Origin: Arthrobacter sp. ES3-54
GTDB lineage: Bacteria > Actinomycetota > Actinomycetes > Actinomycetales > Micrococcaceae
Direction of reading: 5' to 3'
Assembly: GCF_029504395.1 (NCBI RefSeq)
Contig: NZ_JAQFIF010000001.1
Location: forward strand, 602,693-666,692
Length of the DNA stretch: 64,000 nucleotides
Shown here: one piece after another, positions 20,880-30,462 of the stretch
How the letters are laid out: each line of letters starts with the position of its first letter
Position numbering within the stretch: the first letter of the stretch is position 1
Notes under the pieces: model-generated
Told to the model about the DNA's origin: nothing
The model's database searches: none
What the model saw: only the letters and a program-made list of their open reading frames with translations
Translations under genes and position numbers: made by a program

Positions 20880-21030
20880 CGGTGATCTGGCACAATGAAC
20901 AGGTACTCGATCTGCGTGGCCCCTCTCTCCGCGTCTGGATCTTGTCCTTTAGAACCCCCAAGTACGGCCCGCCCCACGGGTGCAGAACGCCGGGCTCGAC
21001 CCCGTTTCAGAAACAGGAGTGACCACAAAA
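20880..21030 (+). promoter_or_regulatory. rpsP leader and promoter region
   Basis: The stretch before rpsP contains GGTGATCTGGCACAATGAAC, whose CACAAT can be a -10 element, followed by a leader of about 130 nt. The rpsP ribosome binding site AGGAG is at 21015-21019. I do not see a recognised ribosomal-protein leader structure. Confidence 0.35.
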
Positions 21031-21456
21031 GTGGCCGTAAAGATTCGCCTTAAGCGCTTCGGTAAGATGCGCGCACCGTACTACCGCATCGTCGTCATGG
21101 ACTCACGCTCCAAGCGTGATGGCCGTGCTATCGAAGAGATCGGCAAGTACCACCCGACCGAAGAGCCCTCGTACATCGAGGTCGACACGGACCGTGCCCA
21201 GTACTGGCTCGGCGTCGGCGCACAGCCGTCCGAGCAGGTCGCCGCGATCCTGAAGATCACCGGTGACTGGCAGAAGTTCAAGGGTCTCCCGGGCCAGGAG
21301 GGAACCTTGAAGACCAAGGCTCCCAAGGCTGCCTTCGTTACCCCGGAAAAGGGTTCCGTGATTATCCCGGAAGCCATCACCAAGAAGGCCAAGAAGGACG
21401 AAGCTGCCGAGGCTCCCGCCGACGCCGCCGAAGCAGAGACCACCGAGGCAGAGTAA
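21031..21456 (+). CDS. rpsP: 30S ribosomal protein S16
   Basis: 141 residues beginning [32 protein letters not shown], the S16 signature. The start GTG 21031 lies 11 bases after AGGAG; the frame extends further up but without family match. The S16 core ends near residue 85. A Lys/Ala/Glu-rich tail follows, longer than in E. coli but usual in actinobacteria. S16 is needed for 30S assembly. The KH-domain gene follows with one base between. Confidence 0.95.
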   Translation: MAVKIRLKRFGKMRAPYYRIVVMDSRSKRDGRAIEEIGKYHPTEEPSYIEVDTDRAQYWLGVGAQPSEQVAAILKITGDWQKFKGLPGQEGTLKTKAPKAAFVTPEKGSVIIPEAITKKAKKDEAAEAPADAAEAETTEAE

Positions 21457-21457
21457 A

Positions 21458-21700
21458 TTGCTGGCAGAAGCGCTCGAACACCTGGTCCGCGGGATTGTTG
21501 ACAGCCCCGAGGACGTCAAGGTCAGTGCGAAGAACAACCGCCGCGGGGAAACCCTCGAGGTGCGCGTTCATCAGGACGACCTCGGACGGGTGATCGGCCG
21601 GCAGGGCCGGACCGCACGCGCATTGCGCACTGTGGTTGCGGCGCTGGCGGACGGCGAGCCGGTCAGGGTCGACGTCGTCGACACCGACCGCCGCCGGTAA
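21458..21700 (+). CDS. khpA: KH-domain RNA-binding protein (KhpA-like)
   Basis: 80 residues, TTG start one base after the rpsP stop. It is a single type II KH domain with the GXXG-type loop in RVIGRQGRTARALRTVV. Small KH proteins encoded between rpsP and rimM bind RNA with KhpB and influence cell-envelope gene expression in Gram-positives. The unit rpsP-khpA ends at the strong terminator 21725-21770. The TTG start and tight spacing suggest translational coupling to rpsP. Confidence 0.9.
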   Translation: MLAEALEHLVRGIVDSPEDVKVSAKNNRRGETLEVRVHQDDLGRVIGRQGRTARALRTVVAALADGEPVRVDVVDTDRRR

Positions 21701-21724
21701 CGCTTTTCAGCACTACTTGTCTTG

Positions 21725-21770
21725 AGTCCGGCCCCTTCACCAGATAATGGTGGAGGGGCCGGACTGTTTT
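21725..21770 (+). terminator. strong intrinsic terminator after rpsP-khpA
   Basis: An 18-bp stem begins AGTCCGGCCCCT (21725) and ends AGGGGCCGGACT (21765), with one mismatch and a short GATAA loop, followed by GTTTT. It lies inside the classical ribosomal operon, before rimM, so the downstream genes depend on read-through or on their own promoter. Confidence 0.85.
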
Positions 21771-21823
21771 CCCGTATTTCCGCACCAGACCTACAGAATC
21801 ACCAACCCCGAACAGAGGAACAG

Positions 21824-22423
21824 ATGCAGCTCCAGGTGGCACGAATCGGCAAGCCCCACGGCATCCGCGGCGAAGTGACCGTCCAGGTGCTCACCGACGC
21901 GCCCGGCGACCGCTTTGTCCCCGGCACGCAGTTCATCGTGGAACCCGCCTCTGCCGGGCCGCTGACCGTGTTCAGTGCCCGCTGGAACAAAGACATCCTG
22001 TTGCTGGCCTTCGATGAGATCGAGACCCGCAACGAGGCCGAGACCCTGCGCGGCGCAAAGCTGTTCATCGAAACCGAAGAAATCGGCGCCGACGACGACG
22101 ATGAGGGCTGGTACGAGCACGAGCTTGTGGGCCTGGACATCCGGGTGGGCGCCAACGTGGTGGGCAAGGTCTCCGGACTGCACACGCTGCCCGTCCAGGA
22201 CCTGCTGGTGGTCACCACGAACGACGGCAAGGAAGTCCTGATCCCGTTCGTGGAGCAGATTGTGCCCGAGGTCAACGTGGGTGAAAAGTACGTCCTGGTC
22301 ACCCCGCCGCCCGGACTGTTCGAGGTCAACACCGACGAGGCCCCGGACCAGAAAAGCCCGGACCAGAAGAGCCCGGACCAGCACCCGGAAGACCAGAACC
22401 CCGAAGCGCAGGGCAACGCGTAG
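21824..22423 (+). CDS. rimM: ribosome maturation factor RimM
   Basis: 199 residues. MQLQVARIGKPHGIRGEV is the RimM N-terminal beta-barrel signature, and the PRC-barrel half contains LVGLDIRVG and LPVQDLLVVTTNDGKEVLIPFV. RimM binds S19 and helps 16S processing. The start is ATG 21824 with GAGGAA upstream; an open frame from 21722 would begin inside the preceding terminator. The C-terminus carries an odd DQKSPDQKSPDQ repeat and acidic tail. It is followed directly by trmD (stop and ATG abut). Confidence 0.93.
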   Translation: MQLQVARIGKPHGIRGEVTVQVLTDAPGDRFVPGTQFIVEPASAGPLTVFSARWNKDILLLAFDEIETRNEAETLRGAKLFIETEEIGADDDDEGWYEHELVGLDIRVGANVVGKVSGLHTLPVQDLLVVTTNDGKEVLIPFVEQIVPEVNVGEKYVLVTPPPGLFEVNTDEAPDQKSPDQKSPDQHPEDQNPEAQGNA

Positions 22424-23263
22424 ATGAGAATCGACGTCGTCAGCATCTTTCCGGAGTACCTGGCCCCGCTGGAGCTGTCGCTGATCGGCAAGGCCCGCCA
22501 GGACGGCCTGCTGGACCTGAGGGTCCATGACCTGCGGGAGTTCACCACCGACCGGCACCGGACCGTGGATGACACCCCCTACGGCGGCGGCGCCGGCATG
22601 GTCATGAAGCCCGAGCCGTGGGCGCAGGCCCTCACCGCCGTGGCCGCCGGGCAGGCGGAGCGTGCCGAGAACGCCGGCGCCCCCGACGCTACGGGTGCTG
22701 CCGGATCTGCCGGCAAACCGGTTCTGATCGTCCCGTCGCCGGCGGGGGAGCGCTTCACCCAGGCCACCGCGCACGAACTGGCGGAGGAAAACCAGCTGGT
22801 GTTCGCCTGCGGCCGCTACGAAGGCATCGATGAACGGGTCCTGGAATGGGCCGCGGACCACTTCACGGTGCGCCCGATGAGTCTAGGGGACTACGTCCTC
22901 AACGGCGGCGAAGTGGCCGTGCTGGCCATGGTTGAGGCCATCGGGCGGCTGCTGCCTGGCGTCGTCGGCAACCCCGAGTCCCTCGTGGAGGAGTCCCACT
23001 CGGACGGGCTGCTCGAGTACCCCGTCTACACCAAGCCCTCCAGCTGGCGGGACCGGGACGTCCCGGCGGTGCTGCTGAGCGGCAACCACGGCAAGATCGC
23101 CCAGTGGCGCCGGCACGAGCAGTACCGGCGCACCGCCGAACGCCGCCCCGACCTCCTCGCGGAGTTCGACGCCGGCAAGCTGCCGCGCGCGGACCGCACG
23201 GCGTTCGCTGACCTGGGGTACGACGTCGTCGACGGCCTCCTGGTGCGCCGTCCCGACGCCTAA
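22424..23263 (+). CDS. trmD: tRNA (guanine-N1)-methyltransferase TrmD
   Basis: 279 residues, a SPOUT methyltransferase placing m1G37 in tRNAs to prevent frameshifting. The trefoil-knot SAM site is seen in [15 protein letters not shown] and [31 protein letters not shown] is the N-terminal signature. Relative to E. coli there is a 25-residue Ala/Gly/Glu insertion near residue 70, typical of actinobacteria. The ATG follows the rimM stop with no gap. Confidence 0.95.
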   Translation: MRIDVVSIFPEYLAPLELSLIGKARQDGLLDLRVHDLREFTTDRHRTVDDTPYGGGAGMVMKPEPWAQALTAVAAGQAERAENAGAPDATGAAGSAGKPVLIVPSPAGERFTQATAHELAEENQLVFACGRYEGIDERVLEWAADHFTVRPMSLGDYVLNGGEVAVLAMVEAIGRLLPGVVGNPESLVEESHSDGLLEYPVYTKPSSWRDRDVPAVLLSGNHGKIAQWRRHEQYRRTAERRPDLLAEFDAGKLPRADRTAFADLGYDVVDGLLVRRPDA

Positions 23264-23498
23264 CCGACGGGATTGGGCTAACCCGCACAAAATGTGGCAA
23301 AATTGGTCCTTGTGCCTGCTGGGTTGCGAACCTGCCACAGGGGGAGCGCTACCAACAGCCCGGCACCCCGGTCCCGTCTATTCCTGACAGGGCCGGATTG
23401 ACAAACTTTCGGCGGAATTTTCCGGGCGGCATATGCCCCCGGGCTTGGCCGCCGTAACCCAACGTGAGTGACCTGTGGCGTTCACCAGGAGTGGATCA
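23264..23498 (+). promoter_or_regulatory. rplS leader region
   Basis: 235 bp without a gene between trmD and rplS. It begins with CACAAAATGTGGCAAAATT, a likely promoter region, and then a GC-rich stretch able to fold (for example around ACAGGGGGAGCGC and CCGGTCCCGTC...GACAGGGCCGG). An autoregulatory L19 leader is plausible, but no known motif was recognised. The ribosome binding site AGGAG is at 23487-23491. Confidence 0.4.
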
Positions 23499-23858
23499 AT
23501 GCATATCCTCGATTCCGTAGATGCAGCCTCGCTGCGCACCGATGTTCCCGAGTTCCGCGCGGGTGACACCATCAAGGTTCACGTGAACATCATCGAAGGC
23601 AAGAACTCCCGCGTCCAGGTCTTCCAGGGCTTCGTCCTGGGCCGCCACGGCGATGGCGTCCGCGAAACCTTCACCGTCCGCAAGGTCTCCTTCGGTGTCG
23701 GCGTAGAGCGTACCTTCCCGGTGCACTCCCCGATCATCGACAAGATCGAGCTCGTCTCCAAGGGTGACGTGCGCCGCGCCAAGCTTTACTACATGCGTAA
23801 CCTGCGTGGTAAGGCCGCGAAGATCAAGGAAAAGCGCGACTTCCAGCCCGCTAAGTAA
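23499..23858 (+). CDS. rplS: 50S ribosomal protein L19
   Basis: 119 residues. The L19 signature [32 protein letters not shown] is intact. The start ATG 23499 ([12 protein letters not shown]) has AGGAG 8 bases upstream; an open frame from 23475 is upstream leader. L19 sits at the 30S-50S interface. The terminator expected after it is found inside the next gene (24001-24034). Confidence 0.95.
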   Translation: MHILDSVDAASLRTDVPEFRAGDTIKVHVNIIEGKNSRVQVFQGFVLGRHGDGVRETFTVRKVSFGVGVERTFPVHSPIIDKIELVSKGDVRRAKLYYMRNLRGKAAKIKEKRDFQPAK

Positions 23859-23989
23859 GTCTTCCCAGACTTACACCGCAGGCTTCCACCGCGGGTCCAC
23901 GGACCGTACCCGCTGCGTCAGCTAGTGCGGCGCCGGAGCTATCCGCAACAGCGCAATTTAGTTCACGACAGCGCCAAGGGATACGGAAC

Positions 23990-24670
23990 ATGGAACAGCC
24001 AAAACGCCAGCCCAGGAAACCGGGCTGGCGTTTTGCGTTGCTGGCACTGGTGCTCGCCGTGGCCATCAGCGCCGTGGTCCGCTCGCTGTGGCTGGACATC
24101 TTCTTCATCCCGTCCGCCTCCATGGAACCGCTCCTGCACACCGGGGACCGGATCCTGGTGGCGCGGACCGGCTTCCAGGCTGAACCCCTGGGCCGGGGGG
24201 ACGTGGTTGTCTTTGACGGCCGCGGCTCCTTCGCCCCGCTCAACAGCGGCAACGGCCCCGTGGTGGATGGCCTCGCCGAAGCCGGACGCTGGCTGGGCCT
24301 CGCGGGCAGCGACACCACGTATGTCAAGCGCGTCATCGGACTGCCCGGCGACCGCGTGGTCTGTTGCGATGCCGGCGGCCGGCTCACAGTCAACGGCCAG
24401 CAAGTTGCGGAACCGTACTTGTATCCGGGGGACACCCCAAGCGAGGTGAAGTTCGCCGTTGAGGTGCCGGCCGGTCGGCTTTGGCTCATGGGGGACCACC
24501 GCTCCCTGTCGGCCGATTCCCGGAGCCTCCTCGGCGCCCCCGGCGGCGGCATGGTGCCGCTGGAGCGCGTCATTGGCAGGCCGGTACAGATCCTCTGGCC
24601 ACTTGATAGATTTGCAGCAGTAGCGCGGCCCCAACCGGCTGCGACAACGACGACGACGAACGGACAGTAG
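23990..24670 (+). CDS. lepB: signal peptidase I (first copy)
   Basis: 226 residues. One N-terminal membrane helix (about 14-34) is followed by the catalytic block IPSASMEPLL with Ser44 and the general-base Lys114 in [26 protein letters not shown] is the conserved region with family signature MGDNR changed to MGDHR. It cleaves signal peptides of exported proteins outside the membrane. Codons 4-15 coincide with a perfect terminator hairpin. It stops one base before the second lepB, so the two are co-transcribed. Confidence 0.92.
   Translation: MEQPKRQPRKPGWRFALLALVLAVAISAVVRSLWLDIFFIPSASMEPLLHTGDRILVARTGFQAEPLGRGDVVVFDGRGSFAPLNSGNGPVVDGLAEAGRWLGLAGSDTTYVKRVIGLPGDRVVCCDAGGRLTVNGQQVAEPYLYPGDTPSEVKFAVEVPAGRLWLMGDHRSLSADSRSLLGAPGGGMVPLERVIGRPVQILWPLDRFAAVARPQPAATTTTTNGQ
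24001..24034 (+). terminator. terminator hairpin embedded in the first codons of lepB
   Basis: AAAACGCCAGCCC (24001-24013) and GGGCTGGCGTTTT (24022-24034) form a perfect 13-bp stem with an 8-base loop, ending in four T residues. It lies 143 bp after rplS and 11 bp inside the signal peptidase gene, so it reads both as a terminator and as codons QPKRQPRKPGWRFA. Confidence 0.8.
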
Positions 24671-25666
24671 ATGCCCGAGACCGAACCGCGCACTCCTGAT
24701 CCGCAGGGTCAGGACCGACCCCGGGTTACCGCCTCGGCGATCCCCGGGGACGAGCCGGCGGATCCACCGGCTGGTGCGCCAGACGCGGCGGGGCCTGTGG
24801 CGCGTGCTGTTGGGCCGGCGTCGGCGTCGCAGGACGAAAGCGCCGGAGCGCTGCGAGCTGATCGGACCGACAGGGACCAGAGCGACAGGGACCGGACCGA
24901 CAGGGATCCGAGCGACAGGGACCGGGCCGCCGGTCCCGCCCACGCGGATGCGTCCTCGCGCCGGGCCAGGAAGGCCAAGGCCCGGGAAGGGCACAGTCCG
25001 CTTTTCCTGTGGCTGAAGGAGGTTGCCACGGTGGTCATCGTGGCGATCGTGCTGTCCTTCCTGATCAAGACCTTCCTGTTCCGGGCCTTCTACATCCCGT
25101 CCGAATCCATGGTCAACACCCTCGATGTGAACGACCGCATCTTCGTGAACCTCCTCGTGCCGGAGCCCATGGCGCTCCAACACGGGGACGTCGTGGTGTT
25201 CAGGGACAGCCAGGGCTGGCTTGCCCCCGCAGCCGAGAAGACGAAGGGCCCGTTTACCTGGGTGCAGGACGGGCTGACGTTCGTCGGTTTGCTTCCAGAT
25301 AACTCGGAACAGCACCTGGTCAAGCGCGTCATCGGACTCCCCGGCGACCACGTGGTCTGCTGCGACGCCGGCGGACAGCTCACCGTCAACGGCACGCCGC
25401 TGAACGAGAAGTACATCAATTCCGCAGAGATCCCCCAGGTCCGCGACTTCGACGTCGTCGTGCCCGCGGGCAAGGTCTGGGTCATGGGCGACAACCGCAA
25501 CCACTCCGCGGATTCCCGCGCCCACATGGACACCAACGGCGGCTTCGTCAACGAGGCCGACATCGAAGGCAAGGCCGCCGTCATCGCGTGGCCGCTGAAC
25601 AGGATATCGGCCCTGGACAACTACCCGGACGTCTTCCGGGCCGTGCCCGCCCCGTCCGGAAAGTAA
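24671..25666 (+). CDS. lepB: signal peptidase I (second copy, long charged N-terminus)
   Basis: 331 residues. The first 110 are disordered, Pro/Ala-rich, with a charged repeat ([16 protein letters not shown], about residues 59-74). A membrane helix follows (about 116-138), then the catalytic core with Ser in [10 protein letters not shown] and Lys in [15 protein letters not shown]. The signature [15 protein letters not shown] is canonical. Paired lepB genes between rplS and rnhB are common in actinobacteria. Its start abuts the stop of the first copy. Confidence 0.92.
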   Translation: MPETEPRTPDPQGQDRPRVTASAIPGDEPADPPAGAPDAAGPVARAVGPASASQDESAGALRADRTDRDQSDRDRTDRDPSDRDRAAGPAHADASSRRARKAKAREGHSPLFLWLKEVATVVIVAIVLSFLIKTFLFRAFYIPSESMVNTLDVNDRIFVNLLVPEPMALQHGDVVVFRDSQGWLAPAAEKTKGPFTWVQDGLTFVGLLPDNSEQHLVKRVIGLPGDHVVCCDAGGQLTVNGTPLNEKYINSAEIPQVRDFDVVVPAGKVWVMGDNRNHSADSRAHMDTNGGFVNEADIEGKAAVIAWPLNRISALDNYPDVFRAVPAPSGK

Positions 25667-25676
25667 GCCGCCCGCC

Positions 25677-26342
25677 ATGTCAGCCGCCCCCACCCTCGAC
25701 TACGAACGCCGCTTCCGCAGCTCCGGCGCCCGGCTTCTCGCGGGCATCGATGAGGTCGGCCGCGGTGCCCTCGCCGGCCCTGTCAGCGTGGGGATCGCCG
25801 TCGTGGACCTGCAGCAGCAGAAGCTCCTGGCCGATGTGAGAGACAGCAAGCTGCTCAAGGTCGCGGACCGGGAGCGGCTGGTGCCGCTGGTGCGGGAGTG
25901 GTGCGTCGCCTCCGCCGTCGGACATGCGTCCGCGAACGAGATTGACGAATTCGGGATCATCGCCGCCCTCCGCCTTGCCGGCAACCGAGCCTGGTTCGCC
26001 ATCCTCGCCGCCGGCGTCCGGCCCGAGGTGGTCCTGCTGGACGGCAGCCACAACTGGCTCTCGCCCGATCTCCAGCCCTCATTGTTTGACGAAGCTCCCG
26101 CCGAACCCGGCTGCGACGCCCCGGTGCACACACTGGTGAAAGCCGACATGCAGTGCCTCAGCGTCGCCGCGGCCAGCATCCTCGCGAAGGTCGAGCGCGA
26201 TGCGATGATGTGCGAGCTGCACAGCCAATACCCGGCCTACGGCTGGGACGAGAACAAGGGCTACGGCACCGCAGCGCACAAGGAGGCGCTGCGGACCGCC
26301 GGTCCCACGCCCTACCACCGGGTCAGCTGGCAGCTGCTCTAG
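25677..26342 (+). CDS. rnhB: ribonuclease HII
   Basis: 221 residues. The active-site motif [14 protein letters not shown] (Asp25, Glu26) is clear, and further acidic residues lie in [11 protein letters not shown] and near KVERDAMM. It removes RNA and single ribonucleotides from DNA duplexes. It starts 10 bp after the second lepB, probably in the same transcript, and ends with [10 protein letters not shown]. Confidence 0.94.
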   Translation: MSAAPTLDYERRFRSSGARLLAGIDEVGRGALAGPVSVGIAVVDLQQQKLLADVRDSKLLKVADRERLVPLVREWCVASAVGHASANEIDEFGIIAALRLAGNRAWFAILAAGVRPEVVLLDGSHNWLSPDLQPSLFDEAPAEPGCDAPVHTLVKADMQCLSVAAASILAKVERDAMMCELHSQYPAYGWDENKGYGTAAHKEALRTAGPTPYHRVSWQLL

Positions 26343-26412
26343 CGGGCAGGTGCTCCCCGGCCGGTGGCGGCCTGTGGCGCACGGCCGGCGCCGGATGGTG
26401 CAAGATGGAACC

Positions 26413-26739
26413 ATGAGTGCCGAGGACCTTGAAAACTATGAGACCGACATGGAGCTACAGCTCTACCGCGAATACCGCGACGTCGTCGGGCTGTTCAGCT
26501 ATGTGGTCGAGACCGAACGGCGTTTCTACCTTGCCAATCACGTTGACCTGCAGGCCCGCAGCGCCGACGGCGAGGTCTACTTCGACCTGACCCTGCAGGA
26601 TGCCTGGGTGTGGGACGTCTACCGCTCCGCCCGGTTCGTCAAGAGCGTCCGCGTCATCACGTTCAAGGACGTCAATGTCGAGGAACTGCCGCGCAGCGAG
26701 GAACTCGCCCTGCCCAAGGTCGAGGACCTGGGCAACTGA
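26413..26739 (+). CDS. DUF2469 family protein
   Basis: 108 residues from ATG 26413 (MSAEDLENYETDMEL). This small acidic protein is conserved between rnhB and yraN in actinobacteria and has no established function. Blocks LYREYRDVVGLFSYVVETERRFYLAN and VYFDLTLQDAWVWDVYR are recognisable. It is probably the last gene of the lepB-lepB-rnhB unit. The frame is open from 26350, but the family N-terminus starts at 26413. Confidence 0.85.
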   Translation: MSAEDLENYETDMELQLYREYRDVVGLFSYVVETERRFYLANHVDLQARSADGEVYFDLTLQDAWVWDVYRSARFVKSVRVITFKDVNVEELPRSEELALPKVEDLGN

Positions 26740-26763
26740 TCCTGGCTTCCTAGCCGTGGTTTC

Positions 26764-27840
26764 CTAGCCACCCAGCGGCGCGGGGTTCCCGTTGCGGTCC
26801 AGTGCAATGCCCTGTTGCCGCAGCAGGTCCAGCACACTCTCAGGATATGAGCTGCAGCCATCCGGGTTTGCGGTTCCTCGCTCGGCCGCGTGGTCGGTCG
26901 CTGTGTCGCCGATGCCGATGGTTGCCACGGCCGCCTTCCATCCGCCGAGACCCTCGATCTGCTTGGGGACCCACACGTTCGCCGCACCGTTGACGTAGTC
27001 CCACACTTTGGGGTGGACACGCGGGCCCAGATAGATTCCACCGTCCGCCGACCGTGTGACGAGTGTGGGCAGTGGCAGGACCCCCATCAATTGCGCAGCC
27101 TGATACTCGGACATGTTCCATGGCGGTTCGTCGAAGTAGTACCAGCTCGCTGCACAGATGCCGTACAGCTTCGGGCCGAACTGCGCGTAGTTCAGATACA
27201 GCTCCATGAGCCGTTGCGGAGTCAGGGTGAGGCTGAACTCGGTCGCAATGCCTGCCTCCAGGCCCTTCCTCAGCGCACTCGGTTCAGGCCACAGAAAGAT
27301 GTTCTTCACGAGCTGTTGCGGGACCGTGGAACCGCTCGGGTCTTCCTTGCCCTGCAAGTAGGCGATGGCTCTGTCCCGGAAATCATCAACGGAGAAGGCG
27401 CCAAGACGGGTTCCCAGCTGTTGGTCTTCGTGGGCAACGGCCGCGGCAATGACGTAGCGGCTGATGTGGTTCAGGGATACGTACTGGTAGGCGACCGGGC
27501 CGCCGGTCTGCAGCATGAAGGCAGTACGCGGGGGAGCGAACCAGATGAACGAGACGGCGGCCAGTTCGGTGATGACCAGCATGGCGAGGCCGAGCTTGAC
27601 GACCCGGGCGAGGAGCCGTCGCACCCGGTGCCTGGGTTTTCCCGCCGAAGCCGCAGGCTCTGGCTCAGGCCGGGTTGGCGCGGGCGCTGGCGCCGGCTGG
27701 CGCCCGGGTGATGGCGGGGGTGCTGGCGCGGGGCGATTGGGTGCAGCCTGCCCATGCGGCTCGCGGGAAAACGGTTCCGTGGGCTGGTACGTTCCCAGCG
27801 GTTGGGTCTCCGCCAGCGTCGGAGCCGCGCGATCTTCCAT
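26764..27840 (-). CDS. mtgA: monofunctional peptidoglycan transglycosylase (GT51)
   Basis: 358 residues from ATG 27840 with AAAGGAT upstream. A Pro/Ala-rich cytoplasmic tail of about 85 residues precedes a membrane helix (near 95-120) and a GT51 domain. The motif AAAVAHEDQQLGTRLGAFSVDDF carries the catalytic Glu. GSTVPQQLVKN is the second GT51 motif. It polymerises lipid II into glycan strands. No transpeptidase domain follows, so it is the monofunctional type. Compared with the consensus EDxxFxxHxG, the Phe and His positions are changed (QLGTRLGAF), which may affect activity. It is convergent with the DUF2469 gene. Confidence 0.8.
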   Translation of the reverse strand: MEDRAAPTLAETQPLGTYQPTEPFSREPHGQAAPNRPAPAPPPSPGRQPAPAPAPTRPEPEPAASAGKPRHRVRRLLARVVKLGLAMLVITELAAVSFIWFAPPRTAFMLQTGGPVAYQYVSLNHISRYVIAAAVAHEDQQLGTRLGAFSVDDFRDRAIAYLQGKEDPSGSTVPQQLVKNIFLWPEPSALRKGLEAGIATEFSLTLTPQRLMELYLNYAQFGPKLYGICAASWYYFDEPPWNMSEYQAAQLMGVLPLPTLVTRSADGGIYLGPRVHPKVWDYVNGAANVWVPKQIEGLGGWKAAVATIGIGDTATDHAAERGTANPDGCSSYPESVLDLLRQQGIALDRNGNPAPLGG

Positions 27841-28139
27841 ACGCCGATCCTTTGGAAAGAATACGGGCGCCCCGTGGAGTGCCAGGGGTTGGGAAAAGCC
27901 TAGGGCGGCTATGCGGGCACTGGCTACGTTTCGTCGCCTGACAATCGCCTCAACAGGTCCCGTCAAGGCCGCCACGGTTTTGAATCCTGGTGGCCCCTGC
28001 CCGGCGGGAATCCTCGGACGTCTGCTGCCCGAGCACGCGATCCGGCGGATGACCTGCGGTAACGCGCCTGGAGCTCCGTTCACCCGGAGGCTCTTGACGG
28101 TGGCCGGGCCGTAGCTGCGAATGTACTATCGTTTCCTCC

Positions 28140-30326
28140 ATGCCCACAGCACTTTTGTCCGAGTCCGCACCTGCGGAGTCTCCACCAGCACGGACGGGGC
28201 GGGCAGCTTTTCGTACCGATATCCAGGCGCTCCGGGCTGTGGCCGTCAGCCTGGTGGTGCTGAACCATTTGTGGCCCGCCCGGCTGACCGGCGGTTACGT
28301 GGGCGTGGACGTGTTCTTTGTCATTTCCGGTTACCTGATCACCTCGCACCTGAACAAGGAACTGTCCGCGACGGGCCGTCTGCGCCTCGCCTCGTTCTAC
28401 GCCCGGCGGGTCAGGCGCCTGCTGCCGGCCGCATTCCTGGTGCTGGCAGCAGCCAGTGCCGCGGTCATGATCTGGCTTCCATTCTCCCGCTGGCCGGCCA
28501 CGGCCCAGGAAATCGTGGCTACCGCCATGTACGGCGAAAACTGGGTGCTGGCCGCCAAGTCGGTCGATTACTCGGCGTCGACGCAGTCCGCTACGGTAGC
28601 CCAGCACTACTGGTCCCTGTCAGTAGAAGAACAGTTCTATTTGCTGTGGCCGCTGCTTCTGCTCGGACTTTTCCTCCTCGCGCGCCGCTTGAAGCGGAGC
28701 CGGGAGTTGGTGCTTGGCCTGGGCATCGGTGCGCTCTGCATCCTAAGCCTGATCGTGTCTGTGCTGATGACTGAGTTCGCCCACAACCAGGCGTACTTTG
28801 CGACCCCGGTCCGTGCATGGGAGTTCGGTGCCGGGGCGTTGATCGCCGTCGCTGGACCCCGGCTTTCCTTCGGGCGGGCAGCGGCCAACGCGGCATCCTT
28901 ATTCGGGCTGGCCCTAATACTGCTCTGCGGTCTGCTCTTTACCGAGCAGACCGACTTCCCCGGCGTCGCCGCGCTCCTGCCGGTGCTGGGGACGGCACTG
29001 GTCATCGCCAGCGGGGGAGGCGGACCCTTGGTGCATGACAAGGTGACTGCCCTGGGTCCTGTCCAGTATCTTGGCAATATTTCGTATTCGGTCTATCTCT
29101 GGCACTGGCCGCTTATTGTTGTTGCCCCGTTCGTGCTGGACAGGCAGCTGAGTTCGGTGGACAAGCTGGCAATCGTACTGGTAGCTGTTGCCCTGGCCGC
29201 CGTCACCAAGGTCTTTGTCGAAGACCGCGGGCAGAAAGCCCGGATCCTGGCCCTCAGTAACCGCCGTAGCTTCCTGGCGATGGCGGCAGGCATTGCGGTC
29301 ATCGGCTGTATAGCGGCAGGCCAAACCTGGGCTTGGGGGGTCCAGAACGCTGCCGCGGAGGGGGCTATCGTCGCAGCAGAGCGTTCGCCCTGTCGTGGAC
29401 CCCGGGCCATGGAACCAGGCGCGCACTGCCCTGGCCGCTTCGGGCCGGCCACCGTTCCCGTCATGACAGAGGCAAACCAGTACTGGAACGTGGCGCCGGA
29501 ATGCGGGGCTGCACTCACGGCCCTGATGGCGGGCGGAACGAAGACGCACGTTTCGTGTGATTTCTCCTCCGGCAGGCCGAACCCCAAGGTTGTCTGGCTA
29601 GTGGGGGACTCCCACGCCCAGCAGTGGCAGGGTGCCATCTTTGCCCTTGCCCGGGAGCGGCATTGGCTCGTCAAGACGGCCATGCTCGGCGGCTGCCCTG
29701 TTGCTGACGTTCGTTTCATTGGTTACGAGGGCAAAACAGACCCGGCCCAAGCGAGGCGGTGCATGGACTGGTCCGCGGCCGTTGCCGGCGCCGTGGCCAA
29801 GGACCGGCCGGCCGCCGTCTTTTCGTCCGCATTCGCCCGGGATGAAAAAGTCGACGACGGCTCCGGGGTCCCGGAACGGCAGCAGTTTGGCGAGGGGTTC
29901 CAGCGGACATGGAAGAAGTGGACGGATACCGGCGCCAAAGTCTACGTGCTGGCCGACCCTCCGTTGAATGCCGGAGTGAGAGCCGCGGACTGCGTGTCCT
30001 TGAATGAGGCCGATCCGGCCCAGTGCGCTGTTCCGCGGGCAGTGGCGCAGCCGCAGGATCCGCTCACTATGGCCGCACGGTCTGCTCGGAATCCCGGCGT
30101 TTCCCTGATCGACCTGACGGACCACTTCTGCGACCGTCGAGACTGCTACGCGGTGATCGGGGGAGTGGTTGTCTACTTCGACACGAACCATCTAAATGAC
30201 GAATTCAGCGCCTTGCTGGGACCAATTCTCGGAAGGTCCGTGCCGACAGCAGGTTCCCTCGGCTTGCAGCCGTTCACCGATCACCCTTGTCTTCCACCGG
30301 GATCGGGCCATCAGGTTTCCACATAG
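28140..30326 (+). CDS. acyltransferase 3 / SGNH-domain membrane protein (OafA-like)
   Basis: 728 residues. The N-terminal part (about 25-370) is an acyltransferase-3 membrane domain opening with FRTDIQALRAVAVSLVVLNHLWP, then GGYVGVDVFFVISGYLIT; about 10 membrane helices follow. The C-terminal part (about 420-710) is a periplasm-facing SGNH domain with GDSHAQQW (near 490) and a late Asp-x-x-His in DTNHL. Such fusions move O-acyl groups onto cell-wall or capsular sugars. It is divergent from the transglycosylase, fitting an envelope role. Confidence 0.88.
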   Translation: MPTALLSESAPAESPPARTGRAAFRTDIQALRAVAVSLVVLNHLWPARLTGGYVGVDVFFVISGYLITSHLNKELSATGRLRLASFYARRVRRLLPAAFLVLAAASAAVMIWLPFSRWPATAQEIVATAMYGENWVLAAKSVDYSASTQSATVAQHYWSLSVEEQFYLLWPLLLLGLFLLARRLKRSRELVLGLGIGALCILSLIVSVLMTEFAHNQAYFATPVRAWEFGAGALIAVAGPRLSFGRAAANAASLFGLALILLCGLLFTEQTDFPGVAALLPVLGTALVIASGGGGPLVHDKVTALGPVQYLGNISYSVYLWHWPLIVVAPFVLDRQLSSVDKLAIVLVAVALAAVTKVFVEDRGQKARILALSNRRSFLAMAAGIAVIGCIAAGQTWAWGVQNAAAEGAIVAAERSPCRGPRAMEPGAHCPGRFGPATVPVMTEANQYWNVAPECGAALTALMAGGTKTHVSCDFSSGRPNPKVVWLVGDSHAQQWQGAIFALARERHWLVKTAMLGGCPVADVRFIGYEGKTDPAQARRCMDWSAAVAGAVAKDRPAAVFSSAFARDEKVDDGSGVPERQQFGEGFQRTWKKWTDTGAKVYVLADPPLNAGVRAADCVSLNEADPAQCAVPRAVAQPQDPLTMAARSARNPGVSLIDLTDHFCDRRDCYAVIGGVVVYFDTNHLNDEFSALLGPILGRSVPTAGSLGLQPFTDHPCLPPGSGHQVST

Positions 30327-30338
30327 CCGAACTGTGCC
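30315..30338 (+). repeat. direct repeat flanking the HAD gene, left copy
   Basis: A 24-bp sequence starting GTTTCCACATAGCCGAA and ending TGTGCC recurs at 31113-31136 with one mismatch. The two copies enclose about 775 bp holding only the HAD gene. The left copy includes the stop region of the acyltransferase gene. Confidence 0.75.
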
Positions 30339-30462
30339 TTCTGGCCGCTCATCGGCGTTGTTTAGGTCTACTAGGTAGGGCAAGTCCCGTACGGACTAGT
30401 TGCCCAGCTCAAGAACGCCCTGAAGCTGATCGTCTAGATTCTCTTCGTTGGTTGGTAGCTGT

